A stretch of DNA of 64,000 nt from Alteribacter populi (GTDB taxonomy: Bacteria > Bacillota > Bacilli > Bacillales > Salisediminibacteriaceae). Both the position numbers and the translations under genes were made by a program. The notes under the pieces are model-generated. The model ran no database searches and had not been told where the DNA came from. It worked only from the letters and a program-made list of their open reading frames with translations. The stretch covers positions 3,312,559 through 3,376,558 of the forward strand of contig NZ_KZ293963.1 in NCBI RefSeq assembly GCF_002352765.1. The letters are read 5' to 3'. This document shows positions 34,304 through 43,871 of this stretch, piece after piece; the stretch's first letter is position 1, and every line of letters starts with the position of its first letter.

Positions 34304-34390
34304 TAATAGGCGGGGAACTAAAATGAAGTTAAATATTCAGAAAAATTTAAAAGTAATTGGTTATAAAATCTTTAATGGGGAGGATGAAAT

Positions 34391-35395
34391 ATGGATAGGC
34401 TAAAGTTTTCAATCATCGGTTGCCAGCATGAACATATATCGATCTTTATTCAAGAAATGTTAGATCTAGGGCACGAATGTGTAGGTATTTATGAAAAGGA
34501 GAATCAATCTTTAGCACAAAAGTTAGGGGATCGACTCGATGTCCCCGTAATTGAAGATCGTGACATGCTTTTAACTAACGAAATAGATCTTGTTGGTAGT
34601 TCAGCTATTAACAATGAAAAGATTGATATTGTGGAATTGTGTGAGAAGTATGGGAAACACATTATGCTTGATAAGCCGGCAGTGACAAATGATGAAGGAT
34701 ATCAGCGCTTGGAGCAAGTAATTCAAAGAGGGAAAATAAAAATAGGGATGTTATTGACAGAGCGTTATCGCCCTGCTTTCTACACCTTAAAGGATCAGAT
34801 CGTTCAAGGAAAGCTCGGGGATATTGTCAATATATCTATCCGCAAACCTCATAAATTATCCCCATCAACTAGACCAAAATGGCACTTTTCTAAAGAACAA
34901 TGTGGTGGACTTGTCATAGATTTATTTGTCCATGATTTCGATCTGCTACGTTGGTTAACCGGTAAAGAGATTGAGAGAACAAGTGGTCTTGTGGCTAAAA
35001 ATATATTACCAGAATATCCTACATTTTATGATACGGCCACTTTGCAAGTGATGCTGGAAGGGTACACCCTTGTGCAACTATATGCAGATTGGCACACCCC
35101 TGAATCAAGCTTAACTTATGGTGACGGTCGAGTGTTTGTTGTGGGAACAAAAGGCTATGCGGAACTTAAACTAACAGGTGATCCGACTTCTGTGGGTGAA
35201 AGTATCATGATGCAAATGACTCATGAGGATCCCCCTGAACAGGTTGATTTGCAAACGATTACTTCAACCATAACTGAAGACTTTTTAAACCAGATACATG
35301 ATAATAGCGGCTCGATTACTCATGACGATATTTTGGCAACATCCAGGGCCACTTTAGACGCTGATGGGAAAGTAGAAAAGGTATCTATATTTTAA
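34391..35395 (+). CDS. Gfo/Idh-like oxidoreductase 3, divergent NAD motif
   Basis: 334 residues. The fold is recognisable from LDKPAVT (in place of EKP), GGLVIDLFVHDFDLLRWLTG and a C-terminal domain, but the dinucleotide loop reads IIGCQHEHISIF instead of GxGxxG. The protein may therefore hold its cofactor differently or have become a lyase or binding protein. The gene follows operator copy 3 and has RBS GGGGAGG. It precedes the Eis-like acetyltransferase and the esterase. Confidence 0.78.
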   Translation: MDRLKFSIIGCQHEHISIFIQEMLDLGHECVGIYEKENQSLAQKLGDRLDVPVIEDRDMLLTNEIDLVGSSAINNEKIDIVELCEKYGKHIMLDKPAVTNDEGYQRLEQVIQRGKIKIGMLLTERYRPAFYTLKDQIVQGKLGDIVNISIRKPHKLSPSTRPKWHFSKEQCGGLVIDLFVHDFDLLRWLTGKEIERTSGLVAKNILPEYPTFYDTATLQVMLEGYTLVQLYADWHTPESSLTYGDGRVFVVGTKGYAELKLTGDPTSVGESIMMQMTHEDPPEQVDLQTITSTITEDFLNQIHDNSGSITHDDILATSRATLDADGKVEKVSIF

Positions 35396-35451
35396 TCTGT
35401 TCAGAACATGGATTTAACCAAGCCAAACTTTTGAAGTAGGAGGGAAGTCAA

Positions 35452-36579
35452 ATGGAAATTCGTTTAGTAGCTGAGAATGAAATGGACTCTGCAATTAAAC
35501 TAGCTGATGAGACATTTCGAAAAGATCGGGAGAAAAAATCGGTAAGATATACACATCGTCAACTTTTTGATGTTACATCAGGGTCATTTGGAATATTTGA
35601 TAAAGAACGTCTCGTTTCATTTATGGGCCTATCACCGTCAAATATTCGTGTTGGTCATGCAAACCTTAGTGTTTATTCATTGGGGGTAGTTTGTACAGAT
35701 CCCGATCATAGAGGGAAAGGCTATGCGAGTAAAATGCTTACCGAGGTTAAACAACATATCGATGAAGCAGGCGCTTCATTATTACTAGTTTCGGGTAATC
35801 GTTCTCTTTATAGTAAGGCAGACTGTTATCCTTTTGGAGATTTCCGATTATATACGATTGAATCATCGACACTACCACCGCAACATCAGATTAGTTCAGA
35901 AATTAGTTTCAAAGAGATGGAGACATCAGATTTGTTGAGATTACATCAAGCTTCAAACTTTCGTGATGTAAAGTTTGATTTTAGTGTGTGGGATATCGCT
36001 CAACTTCTGGAGGCTGAAACGGTTGGGTCCACTAAGAAGTTAACTTACAAGGTGTTATTAGCTTTTAAAGACAATGATATACTAGGGTTTGTTATCGTAG
36101 GTTTACCCAAGTCTAATTCACCGGAATTACCTAAAGCTATTGATTGGGCAGGAGACGAGCATACTGTTGCTAGTTTATTAGCAGAATCTATGAATCTCTA
36201 TCAATTAAAACAAATCAATATTCCTGTCCCCTGGCATGAAAGTGGATTACAAAATTTGTTGGAGGGATCCGAGAGTAAATATAGTAAAAATATAGGGACC
36301 GTTCATGTTGTTGATCCAGAACGATTGATAAAACAACTTTCACCTTATTTAAATGATAAAAACGCAAAACTAGCTGAACTTTTTCAGGTCAGCTCATTAC
36401 CAGATAAACAAATAAAGATATCGTTAAATGGTAGAAGTGCTATTGTTGATCCTCGCTCATTTGTTTCGCTAATGTTTGATAATAACCCTGAGACAGATAT
36501 CGACCCCTCTTTGATGCATGAGCTAAGTGAATTGTTCCCTGTCCCTCTACCTTTTACACAGGGACTTTATTACGTATAG
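35452..36579 (+). CDS. Eis-like GNAT acetyltransferase
   Basis: 375 residues. The N-terminal GNAT domain has SLGVVCTDPDHRGKGYASKML near residue 80, a second GNAT-like middle section (LLRLHQASNFRDV) and a C-terminal part that may be the sterol-carrier-like domain of the Eis family (ISLNGRSAIVDPRSF). Eis-type enzymes acetylate amines including aminoglycosides. In this setting it may re-acetylate an amino sugar or protect the cell from one. RBS GGAGGG. Confidence 0.75.
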   Translation: MEIRLVAENEMDSAIKLADETFRKDREKKSVRYTHRQLFDVTSGSFGIFDKERLVSFMGLSPSNIRVGHANLSVYSLGVVCTDPDHRGKGYASKMLTEVKQHIDEAGASLLLVSGNRSLYSKADCYPFGDFRLYTIESSTLPPQHQISSEISFKEMETSDLLRLHQASNFRDVKFDFSVWDIAQLLEAETVGSTKKLTYKVLLAFKDNDILGFVIVGLPKSNSPELPKAIDWAGDEHTVASLLAESMNLYQLKQINIPVPWHESGLQNLLEGSESKYSKNIGTVHVVDPERLIKQLSPYLNDKNAKLAELFQVSSLPDKQIKISLNGRSAIVDPRSFVSLMFDNNPETDIDPSLMHELSELFPVPLPFTQGLYYV

Positions 36580-36629
36580 TTTATATGATTTTTACGGCCT
36601 ACTTAAAGTAATATCGGGGGGGTTCAATA

Positions 36630-38573
36630 ATGAATATGATAGAATATTTAGTTCGAGAGGCAGAGCGAATAACCGATTCAATCTTACCCAACTTTGCGAC
36701 GAAAGAAGAATTTGACCTGTGGCGTAGTGAAAAACAACAACAATTTCATAAAATGATAGGCATCGATCATTACTTACAAAAAAAACGAACTCCCTTAAAT
36801 GTAAAAGTAACAGGAACGTTAACACGTGACACGTATAGAGTTGAAAAATTATACTTTGAAAGTCTTCCAGATATGTACGTTGCAGGGAACCTCTATATAC
36901 CAAACGATATTACATCCCCCGGGCCAGGTATGGTGTATGTATGCGGGCATAATGCAAAACAAAAAATTAATTATCAAGATCATGCTCGGAAATTTGCGCA
37001 AATGGGCTTTGTTATCTTAATTTTAGACACGATTCAACTAGGGGAAGTTGGCGGTGTTCATCATGGCACCCACTCATATGGAGAGTTTCAATGGATTAGT
37101 CAAGGGTATACATCCGTAGGTTCAGAAGTGTGGAATGCTATTCGAGGAGTAGACCTATTATGTAGTTTAGATGAAGTTGATGAACAACGTATAGGGATGA
37201 CTGGAACTTCAGGTGGAGGTTCGATAAGTTGGTGGACAGCGTGTGCTGATGACCGTATTCAAGTCACCTCTCCTTCTTGTGGGACAGGAACGATCGCCTC
37301 TCATGTGAGAGAACAAACAATTGATCGCCATTGTGATTGTATTTTTCCATCAAATCCTTATGGGTGGTCCTTAATTGAAATGTGTGCATTGGTAGCACCT
37401 CGGCCATTATTAATTGTCACACCAGACCGTGATGAATATTTCGAAATTGATTCTGTGCGATATGTATATGAGAGGTTAAATTCATTTTATAAAACATTAG
37501 ATGCGGAAAATAGTATTGAATTTATGGAATTTCATGGTCCTCATTCATACAGTGCAGAGTCGAGAATTGCTATTTTTAAATGGTTTGTTCGCCATTTAGG
37601 ACGATCTTCTTTACAAGAGGAAGACGTAACCGATATTGACGGAATACGAGAGAAAGATGAAGATTTACTCGTATTTAATGGAAAGTTACCAGCAAATGAT
37701 GAGTCTACTTCTGTACAAGATTGGTTTATACCGTTATCTGAAAAGTCGGAAATTGAAAATGAAACAGATTTGAAGCGAGAAAAGGACCTATTAATCAAAA
37801 ACCTTAAAAAAGAGAGTTTTACAGCGTTTCCTAAGAGTGCCCCAGACTTACAAACGAAAGTAGAGCAAAGATCATTGAATAAACAGCAACAATGGTTTGA
37901 TTCGTTTTCGTATGTAACAGAACAAGAGTGGAGGTTGTCTGGAGAAATCCGAGGCCATGAAAATAGTGTATATAAACCTTCCCCGGTCGTTATATCTTTA
38001 AAATCACCAGGGGAAAATCAGGAGCTTAAAAGAGATCCACTTTTACGTGGTCTCGACGAAAGCTGGTTGAAGTGTCGTATAGATACGCGTGGTACAGGAA
38101 AAACCTCTTGGGGCCCTGAATTAAATTGGTTTGTTCGAAGATCAGCCGCATTAACTGGGCGCACGGTTGCTTCAATGAGGGTGTGGGATACTTTACGAGG
38201 GGTCGAAGCAGTGAGATCCTTTCCTTATGTGGATTCGAATAAGGTTGTTTTAGCTGCGAGAGAAGACATGGCGGTTGTTGCTTTATATGCTGCTCTACTA
38301 GACGGGAACATAGATACTGTTATTTTACATGATCCCCCTGGGACTCAAAATACACCGGATAAGTCCAATGGGACTGCACTTGAAATCATTAATGCTTTAC
38401 GATACACAGACCTGCCTCATCTGGCCGGGATGCTTTGGCCGACGAAGATTATCTTTGTAGGTCAACGTCCAGAATCCTATCGATGGACAGAAAAGTTATA
38501 TAGACATTTTGGTGAACCTGGGGGGATATGGAGAGTTAGGAACATGGAAGATTGGAAAGGTTTTCTAAACTAG
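36630..38573 (+). CDS. Two-domain alpha/beta hydrolase, acetyl-esterase-like
   Basis: 647 residues without signal peptide. The first alpha/beta-hydrolase domain has the nucleophile elbow GMTGTSGGGS (Ser), a likely acid in VTPDRDEYFE, and the His in FHGPHSYS; it resembles carbohydrate acetyl-esterases (AXE1/CE7- or CE15-like). The second domain (from about residue 430) keeps the fold, with LAAREDMAVVALYAA where the nucleophile elbow should be, so it looks catalytically dead. The enzyme probably removes O-acyl groups from an imported sugar in the cytoplasm. RBS GGGGGG, 50 bp after the acetyltransferase. Confidence 0.78.
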   Translation: MNMIEYLVREAERITDSILPNFATKEEFDLWRSEKQQQFHKMIGIDHYLQKKRTPLNVKVTGTLTRDTYRVEKLYFESLPDMYVAGNLYIPNDITSPGPGMVYVCGHNAKQKINYQDHARKFAQMGFVILILDTIQLGEVGGVHHGTHSYGEFQWISQGYTSVGSEVWNAIRGVDLLCSLDEVDEQRIGMTGTSGGGSISWWTACADDRIQVTSPSCGTGTIASHVREQTIDRHCDCIFPSNPYGWSLIEMCALVAPRPLLIVTPDRDEYFEIDSVRYVYERLNSFYKTLDAENSIEFMEFHGPHSYSAESRIAIFKWFVRHLGRSSLQEEDVTDIDGIREKDEDLLVFNGKLPANDESTSVQDWFIPLSEKSEIENETDLKREKDLLIKNLKKESFTAFPKSAPDLQTKVEQRSLNKQQQWFDSFSYVTEQEWRLSGEIRGHENSVYKPSPVVISLKSPGENQELKRDPLLRGLDESWLKCRIDTRGTGKTSWGPELNWFVRRSAALTGRTVASMRVWDTLRGVEAVRSFPYVDSNKVVLAAREDMAVVALYAALLDGNIDTVILHDPPGTQNTPDKSNGTALEIINALRYTDLPHLAGMLWPTKIIFVGQRPESYRWTEKLYRHFGEPGGIWRVRNMEDWKGFLN

Positions 38574-38689
38574 AGTCTTTATTAAAATTTGACAGATGCA
38601 CAAGACGTTGATTTATGTAGATTAAAGACAAATGCATATCGAAAAACTATTCTTTTTATATCATAATGGTAGTGAAGGGAGGTATTTAC

Positions 38690-40063
38690 ATGTCGGAGAA
38701 CAAAATTACATCGATAGATTCACAGAAAGGAATTAAGATCGGAATTGTTGGTGGAGAGGCCATTGTGCAAAAAATACAACAAGAAATAAAAGCGTTTCCT
38801 TCTTTCTATCCATTATTTAGGGTGTTCGAAGATATAGAAGAAGTACCAGCCATAGTTGAACAATTAATCGGGCAGGTTGAAGTTATTTTATTTTCAGGTT
38901 ATATCCCCTACCAAAAGGTAAAAGAAACGATTGATTATTATAAGACGCCTATTCAATATATTCACCTTGGCGGGACAGCTCCGTATAGTTCTTTATACCG
39001 TTTGCATAAAACAAACAACATCGCAAAGTTGTCAGTAGATACATTGTCTGAACATGTAGTTGAACGTACGCTACAGGAGTTAGGGGAATTGGAAACGGAC
39101 ATTTATTTTTATAGAGGGAAGTATACGGATAAAGAAGAAGACATCGTACGTTTTCATATTGAAAACTATGAAAAAAATGGCTGTGTTGGGGTGTTGACAG
39201 GTTTAAGAACAGTCTCCGATATTTTGACAGAGCGAAACATTCCTAATGAATGGGTAGTGCCGACTCATCAAGATATCATTGTATCTCTTGAAAGGGCGCT
39301 GTTATCCACCGAGACAAGGCGTAATAAGGAGTTACAAGTGATTATTGGGTTAATTCATATTGATAAATATAACAAGCTTATCGATGCAGCCACTTCTGAA
39401 TTTGAATTACAAAAATTAAAGTTGGATATTCATCGCATTATTCTTGATTACGCCCAAACAATTGATGGTCACTTGACTCACCTTGGTGGAGGAGAATATT
39501 TGTTTGTAACGACGCGTGGCGTTTTCGAGAGAGAAACGAGGGGTTACAAATCGATTCCTTTGCTGCAAGAAGTAAAAGAGACATTTAATATTTCAATAAG
39601 TATTGGAGTAGGCTTCGCTAATACGGCTAATGGTGCTGGTGTTCATGCTAGGCTTGCACTTCGTCAGTCACAAGAGTACGGCGGGAATATATGCTTTATT
39701 GTTCGTGAGGACCGAAGTGTTATAGGCCCTGTGAAAATGGGGGATCCGATGGTATATGATTTAACTATTACGGACCAAGATTTTCTACAAAAAGCAGAGA
39801 AAGCAGGAATGACTGCTACATATATGAGTAGATTAATGGCTCAAGTTAGTCGTAATAGAAAGGTGAATTATACAGCTCAAGAGTTAGCTGCAGTATTAGG
39901 TGTCACCGTACGGAGTACACATCGGATTTTATTACAGTGGTTAGACGCAGGGTTAGTAGATATCGTGGGAGAAGAAAAGATAACGTCAAGAGGGAGACCT
40001 AGACAAATTTATAGTATTTCGTTTATTAGCGAACAAGCATCTATTATAGAGAGCAAGTCATAG
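38690..40063 (+). CDS. Putative regulator: sensory N-domain, class III cyclase-like domain, HTH
   Basis: 457 residues in three parts. Residues 1-160 resemble a PrpR_N-like or periplasmic-binding-like Rossmann sensor (IGIVGGEAIVQKI, IQYIHLGG). About 200-350 are like the GGDEF-related GTP cyclohydrolase III / class III cyclase fold (VIIGLIHIDKYNKL, HLGGGEYLFV, ISIGVGFANTANGAGVHA). Residues 370-450 make a winged HTH (YTAQELAAVLGVTVRSTHRIL, RGRPRQIYSIS). It is the only regulator in the island, so I infer that it binds the WAGAC repeats. The ribosome site GAAGGGAGG points to ATG 38690, not the upstream start at 38666. I do not recognise a characterised homologue. Confidence 0.7.
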   Translation: MSENKITSIDSQKGIKIGIVGGEAIVQKIQQEIKAFPSFYPLFRVFEDIEEVPAIVEQLIGQVEVILFSGYIPYQKVKETIDYYKTPIQYIHLGGTAPYSSLYRLHKTNNIAKLSVDTLSEHVVERTLQELGELETDIYFYRGKYTDKEEDIVRFHIENYEKNGCVGVLTGLRTVSDILTERNIPNEWVVPTHQDIIVSLERALLSTETRRNKELQVIIGLIHIDKYNKLIDAATSEFELQKLKLDIHRIILDYAQTIDGHLTHLGGGEYLFVTTRGVFERETRGYKSIPLLQEVKETFNISISIGVGFANTANGAGVHARLALRQSQEYGGNICFIVREDRSVIGPVKMGDPMVYDLTITDQDFLQKAEKAGMTATYMSRLMAQVSRNRKVNYTAQELAAVLGVTVRSTHRILLQWLDAGLVDIVGEEKITSRGRPRQIYSISFISEQASIIESKS

Positions 40064-40080
40064 CAAAACGAGGTGTCATC

Positions 40081-40722
40081 ATGGAACTGCAAGGAACGAT
40101 GGGGAATTTGTATAGGGCAAGTACTTGGATTACACGTATGGCGTTTGTAAACATGCTGTGGATTTTATTTACTTTAGTTGGTCTGATTATCTTCGGAATC
40201 ATTCCAGCTACGGTTGCCATGTTTGCAGTAGTGCGTAAATGGGTGAATGGAGACGAAGAGATTGATGTCTTTAAAACTTATTGGTTCTATTACCGAACAG
40301 AATTTGTAAAAGCTAACTTCTTAGGATTGATTTTACTATTATTTGGTTATGCAATGTATTTTAATTTTTCATTACTTGCCCATCAAAGTGGTATGTTTTA
40401 TATTATTTTAGGTTTCGTTTTGATCGTTGCTTTTTTTCTATATTTATTGGTGTTGTTATTTTTCTTCCCCGTTTATGTACATTTTGAATTAACAGTTTAC
40501 CAGTATCTTACATACCCCTTTTTAATAGCAGTGGCTCGTCCTGTTGAGACAATTGGAATGGCTGTTGCAGGAAGCTCGCTCTATTTTGTGTTTATGAAAC
40601 TTCCAGGACTGCTTCTTTTCTTCAGCGGTAGTGTAATATCTCTCGTGTTAATGTTTATAGCTAATCGTGCCTTTTCAAAAATAGACAAACAAAACGATCA
40701 TACTCAAAGTTATACAGGATGA
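40081..40722 (+). CDS. DUF624 (YesL-family) membrane protein
   Basis: 213 residues with about five membrane segments and the DUF624 pattern: NMLWILFTLVGLIIFGIIPATVAMF near residue 25, the conserved RKWVNGDEEIDVFKTYWFYYR, and later YVHFELTVYQYL. YesL-type proteins accompany CUT1 oligosaccharide transporters in Bacillus; their role is unknown. It follows the regulator by 17 bp and so is coupled to it. Confidence 0.88.
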   Translation: MELQGTMGNLYRASTWITRMAFVNMLWILFTLVGLIIFGIIPATVAMFAVVRKWVNGDEEIDVFKTYWFYYRTEFVKANFLGLILLLFGYAMYFNFSLLAHQSGMFYIILGFVLIVAFFLYLLVLLFFFPVYVHFELTVYQYLTYPFLIAVARPVETIGMAVAGSSLYFVFMKLPGLLLFFSGSVISLVLMFIANRAFSKIDKQNDHTQSYTG

Positions 40723-40756
40723 GATCATTCTAAAAGGTTTATCATTATTGGGGTTT

Positions 40757-40780
40757 AAAGACACTGAATAGACTCGACTT
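40757..40780 (+). promoter_or_regulatory. Island operator copy 4
   Basis: AAAGAC at 40757-40762 and ATAGAC at 40768-40773, 11-bp phase, then TCGACTT. Confidence 0.5.
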
Positions 40781-40813
40781 AAAGTCGCTATTTATCCAAG
40801 TTTTTTAGTTAAA

Positions 40814-40827
40814 TGTAAGCGTTTTAT
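40814..40827. promoter_or_regulatory. cre-like (CcpA) site
   Basis: TGTAAGCGTTTTAT matches the first ten positions of the cre consensus TGWAANCGNTNWCA; the terminal CA is missing. Carbon catabolite control of the transporter is likely. Confidence 0.45.
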
Positions 40828-40910
40828 TTAAGGGGGGAGGTGCCCGTCGTAATAAGTTTGAGCAGAAATAGCAGCTGTAGCTAATCTATATGTGTAACAA
40901 AAAAGCTATT

Positions 40911-40930
40911 AAAGACATTTAATAGACTTG
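40911..40930 (+). promoter_or_regulatory. Island operator copy 5
   Basis: AAAGAC at 40911-40916 and ATAGAC at 40922-40927, 11-bp phase, followed by TTG. Confidence 0.55.
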
Positions 40931-40955
40931 ATGGACTGCAAGGAGAATAACCATT

Positions 40956-40987
40956 AAAGACATTTAAAAGACTTGTCTTTTTATTAG
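40956..40987 (+). promoter_or_regulatory. Island operator copy 6
   Basis: AAAGAC at 40956-40961 and 40967-40972, then TTGTCTTT, almost identical to copy 3 (AAAGACATTTAAAAGACTTG shared). A TATTAG -10-like box follows at 40982-40987. Confidence 0.7.
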
Positions 40988-41173
40988 CAGAATCTTATAA
41001 TTTGAAACAAGTTATTAGAAAATTTTTAATTTTTAATCAGGTTTGTGGATGTCCCTAGTTAGTTTTTAGGAAGTCACATTCACTTATTTCATTAAAAAGG
41101 GGCGATGTTGGTTGTTGTTATATGTATAAGTTGATCTCCACCCAGACGGAGAAATAAAAAAGGAGTTGGTTTA

Positions 41174-42742
41174 ATGAGAGGCAACAATATAGTCAAAGTG
41201 TTATTTGGGTTCATGTTGACAGCAGCTTTAGTGATTGGTTGTAGTGATAGTGAAGAAGCTAGTCAAAGTAATGATTTAAATGAAAATGAATCAACAGAAG
41301 AACAAGAAAACAATGAAAACGGTGAATCAGGAGACAAGCTGTTCGATGAGGTGACAGAATTAAGTATGTTTAACCGAAACCACCCTAGTTGGCCTTACGA
41401 TGAAGACCAATATATTTGGGATTGGTTAACTGAAAAGACAAATGTCGAGTTAGATATGATGGCTGTAGAGGGATCGAATTATACAGAGCAACTGAATCTT
41501 ACGATCGCATCAGGGGATATGCCTGATATATATTGGGCACTTGATTACAATATCTTTAACGAATATGGACAAGATGGAGCTTTTATCGATCTCATGGAGT
41601 ATGAAGAATTAATGCCTAACATGTTTCAATTGCTAGAGGATGATCCGACCATTTTACAAAATGCAATGGCTGCTGATGGAGGACTTTACATGGCACCATC
41701 CTACAACGATGGTGCTTCAGGTAGAAGAGGTTATCTTCACCGTGAAGATATTTTCGAAGAACATAATTTAGACACGCCGGACACTTGGGAAGAAATGTAT
41801 GAAGTGTCCAAAGAACTACAAGAAATATATCCAGGTAGCTATCCATTCATATTTAGAAGTGATTTCGCACACTTCCATATGATTACGCCTCAATTCGATA
41901 TGCCGGGTAGTGAGTTTTACCTTGATCCAGAGACAGAGCAGTGGACGTTTGCACCTGTTAAGGATGAATACAAAGTTATGGTTGAATGGTTGAATACATT
42001 TTATGAAGAGGGGCTTATACCGCCAGATTGGCTAAGTATTAATCAAGAAGCTTGGCAAGAGTATATTATGAGTGAAGAAAGTTTCATGACGGTGGATTAC
42101 AATGGTACCATGCTAACTTTCAACCCTACTATGCAAGAGGAAAATCCTGATTTTAGTATGAAGTTTATGCCGCCACCTGCTTGGTTTGAAGGGGCACCAC
42201 AGCATAACTTTAATGCGGATCTTGTGGAGAGAGGTATGGCTGTCTCCTCATTATCTGATAATATCGAAGAAGCGCTGACATACATCGATTGGTTCTACAC
42301 GGATGAGGCAATAGAGTTTGTGACCTTGGGGAAAGAAGGTGTCACACATGAAATTGTAGATGGAGAAGTTGAAATGTTATATGACACCCAAGCAGACTTC
42401 AATATTGAGACCGGTGTAGGGAATAATGGTACGTTTCTTGTCTTAGATGACTTTCAAAATCTGCATGGTTTTGCTATCCCTGAGCTTGAAGAGTCATTGA
42501 AAGTGATAGAAGAGTACGATGCGCCACAGGTGTTAACTCAACCAATCTTAAATTCGGCTGAATCTAATGAAACATCGGTATTGAGAGAATCTATTAGCAC
42601 TCGCTATCAAGAACAAATTGGACGCTTTATTATTGGCGAAAGAAGTTTAGATGAGTGGGATGAATATGTTGAAGAAATCAATGATCTTGGTTTACAGGAC
42701 CTGTTGAACACTTACCAACAATCTTATGATCGTCTTCAATAA
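41174..42742 (+). CDS. Sugar ABC transporter solute-binding lipoprotein 1 (LplA-like)
   Basis: 522 residues. A lipoprotein signal peptide ends at ALVIGC (Cys 23), followed by an acidic Glu/Asn/Ser linker and an extracellular solute-binding family 1 domain (LSMFNRNHPSWPYDEDQYIWDW, LTIASGDMPDIYWAL, FITIGERS-like end IGRFIIGERSLDEWDEY). It captures oligosaccharides for the permeases encoded next. The operon has no ATPase gene, as usual for LplA/YtcQ systems served by the general MsmX-type ATPase. It is a close paralogue of the protein at 51672. RBS AAAGGAG. Confidence 0.9.
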   Translation: MRGNNIVKVLFGFMLTAALVIGCSDSEEASQSNDLNENESTEEQENNENGESGDKLFDEVTELSMFNRNHPSWPYDEDQYIWDWLTEKTNVELDMMAVEGSNYTEQLNLTIASGDMPDIYWALDYNIFNEYGQDGAFIDLMEYEELMPNMFQLLEDDPTILQNAMAADGGLYMAPSYNDGASGRRGYLHREDIFEEHNLDTPDTWEEMYEVSKELQEIYPGSYPFIFRSDFAHFHMITPQFDMPGSEFYLDPETEQWTFAPVKDEYKVMVEWLNTFYEEGLIPPDWLSINQEAWQEYIMSEESFMTVDYNGTMLTFNPTMQEENPDFSMKFMPPPAWFEGAPQHNFNADLVERGMAVSSLSDNIEEALTYIDWFYTDEAIEFVTLGKEGVTHEIVDGEVEMLYDTQADFNIETGVGNNGTFLVLDDFQNLHGFAIPELEESLKVIEEYDAPQVLTQPILNSAESNETSVLRESISTRYQEQIGRFIIGERSLDEWDEYVEEINDLGLQDLLNTYQQSYDRLQ

Positions 42743-42789
42743 TAACTTTTTGATCTAAAATAGGGTTCTCTTATAACGGATAAAAGATG

Positions 42790-42823
42790 AGGAACTCTAC
42801 TAATTAGTAGAGTTCCTCTTTTT
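42790..42823 (+). terminator. Palindromic terminator/attenuator after the binding-protein gene
   Basis: AGGAACTCTACTAA is followed by its exact reverse complement and then by CTTTTT. It separates the highly expressed binding-protein gene from the permease genes and would lower permease expression by partial termination. Confidence 0.8.
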
Positions 42824-42899
42824 ATTCATAAGGTATTCCCTAATTTTACACGGATAAAACAGACTTTCTACAATGAAAGGTGGAGGTGTATTATTATTC

Positions 42900-43859
42900 A
42901 TGGAAATGAAGACGAACTCGAAAATAGACGAGTATCAGACTACATTAAATAAAAAGAGCTCTTTATTAAATAGGTTCGCAAAAAGTAAATATTTACTTCT
43001 TTTATTTGTCCCATGCTTTCTTTACTTTATAGTCTTTAAATATTTACCAATGTTCGGGATGGTCATATCATTTAAAGACTATAACTTGTTTCAAGGAATA
43101 TGGGCTAGTGAGTGGGTCGGCTTAGATCACTATATTATGTTCTTTACAGGTCCAGATTTTTATCGCTTATTAAAAAATACGCTTTTATTAAGCTTTTATA
43201 ACTTACTCTTTGGATTTCCAGCACCAATAATTTTGGCTCTATTATTCAATGAAATAAGAGTAAAATTATTTAAACGCTTTGTACAATCTGTAAGTTATTT
43301 ACCTCACTTTTTATCTAATGTTGTTGTTATAAGTATGGCAGTTATGTTTTTGTCACCAAATGGAGGCTTAGTGAATCAATTAATTGGTTATTTCGGCATT
43401 GACTCAATTAATTTTATAGTACATGCCGAATGGTTTCGTACAATCTATGTCACTTCAGATATTTGGCAAACGGTTGGATGGTCAACAATTATTTATCTAG
43501 CTGCGTTAGCGGGCATAAACCCGCAAACATATGAAGCGGCTGAGATCGATGGAGCTAACCGTTGGCAACAAACCCTTCATGTTACAATTCCAGGTATTTT
43601 ACCTGCGATGGTTATTCTATTTTTACTTAACATTGGTAATCTTATAGAGTTAGGTTTTGAGAAAGTGTATTTGTTACAAACCCCATTAACGTATGAAACT
43701 TCTGATGTGCTTGCGACTCATGTTTATCGGATGGGTTTAGTTAATGGTAATTATAGTTATGCTGCAGCAGTTGATTTCTTTACGAGTGTAGTCAGTTTAA
43801 TACTTGTGGTGGCATTTAATTACTTGGCACGTAGAACAGGACAAAATACCTTATGGTAA
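42900..43859 (+). CDS. Sugar ABC transporter permease 1 (LplB family)
   Basis: 319 residues, six membrane helices, starting with YLLLLFVPCFLYFIVFKYLPMFGM near residue 35, as in LplB/UgpA CUT1 permeases. The EAA loop is EAAEIDGANRWQQTLHVTIPG, which contacts the shared ATPase. A start at 42873 is in frame, but the AGGTGGAGG ribosome site lies after it; ATG 42900 is preferred. Partner of the permease encoded 12 bp downstream. Confidence 0.9.
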   Translation: MEMKTNSKIDEYQTTLNKKSSLLNRFAKSKYLLLLFVPCFLYFIVFKYLPMFGMVISFKDYNLFQGIWASEWVGLDHYIMFFTGPDFYRLLKNTLLLSFYNLLFGFPAPIILALLFNEIRVKLFKRFVQSVSYLPHFLSNVVVISMAVMFLSPNGGLVNQLIGYFGIDSINFIVHAEWFRTIYVTSDIWQTVGWSTIIYLAALAGINPQTYEAAEIDGANRWQQTLHVTIPGILPAMVILFLLNIGNLIELGFEKVYLLQTPLTYETSDVLATHVYRMGLVNGNYSYAAAVDFFTSVVSLILVVAFNYLARRTGQNTLW

Positions 43860-43871
43860 AAGGGGCGACAA

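Larger units (their letters stand above)
40723..41173. other. Regulatory region of the transport operon
   Basis: No gene. It holds three WAGAC operators (40757, 40911, 40956), a cre-like site (40814-40827), and a TATAAT at 40995-41000, in front of the first solute-binding protein gene. Confidence 0.6.

Noticed and set aside
38601..38629. Ninth copy of the WAGAC operator before the regulator gene
   Set aside because: CAAGAC and AAAGAC are 23 bp apart, not 11, and no TTGTCTTT follows.
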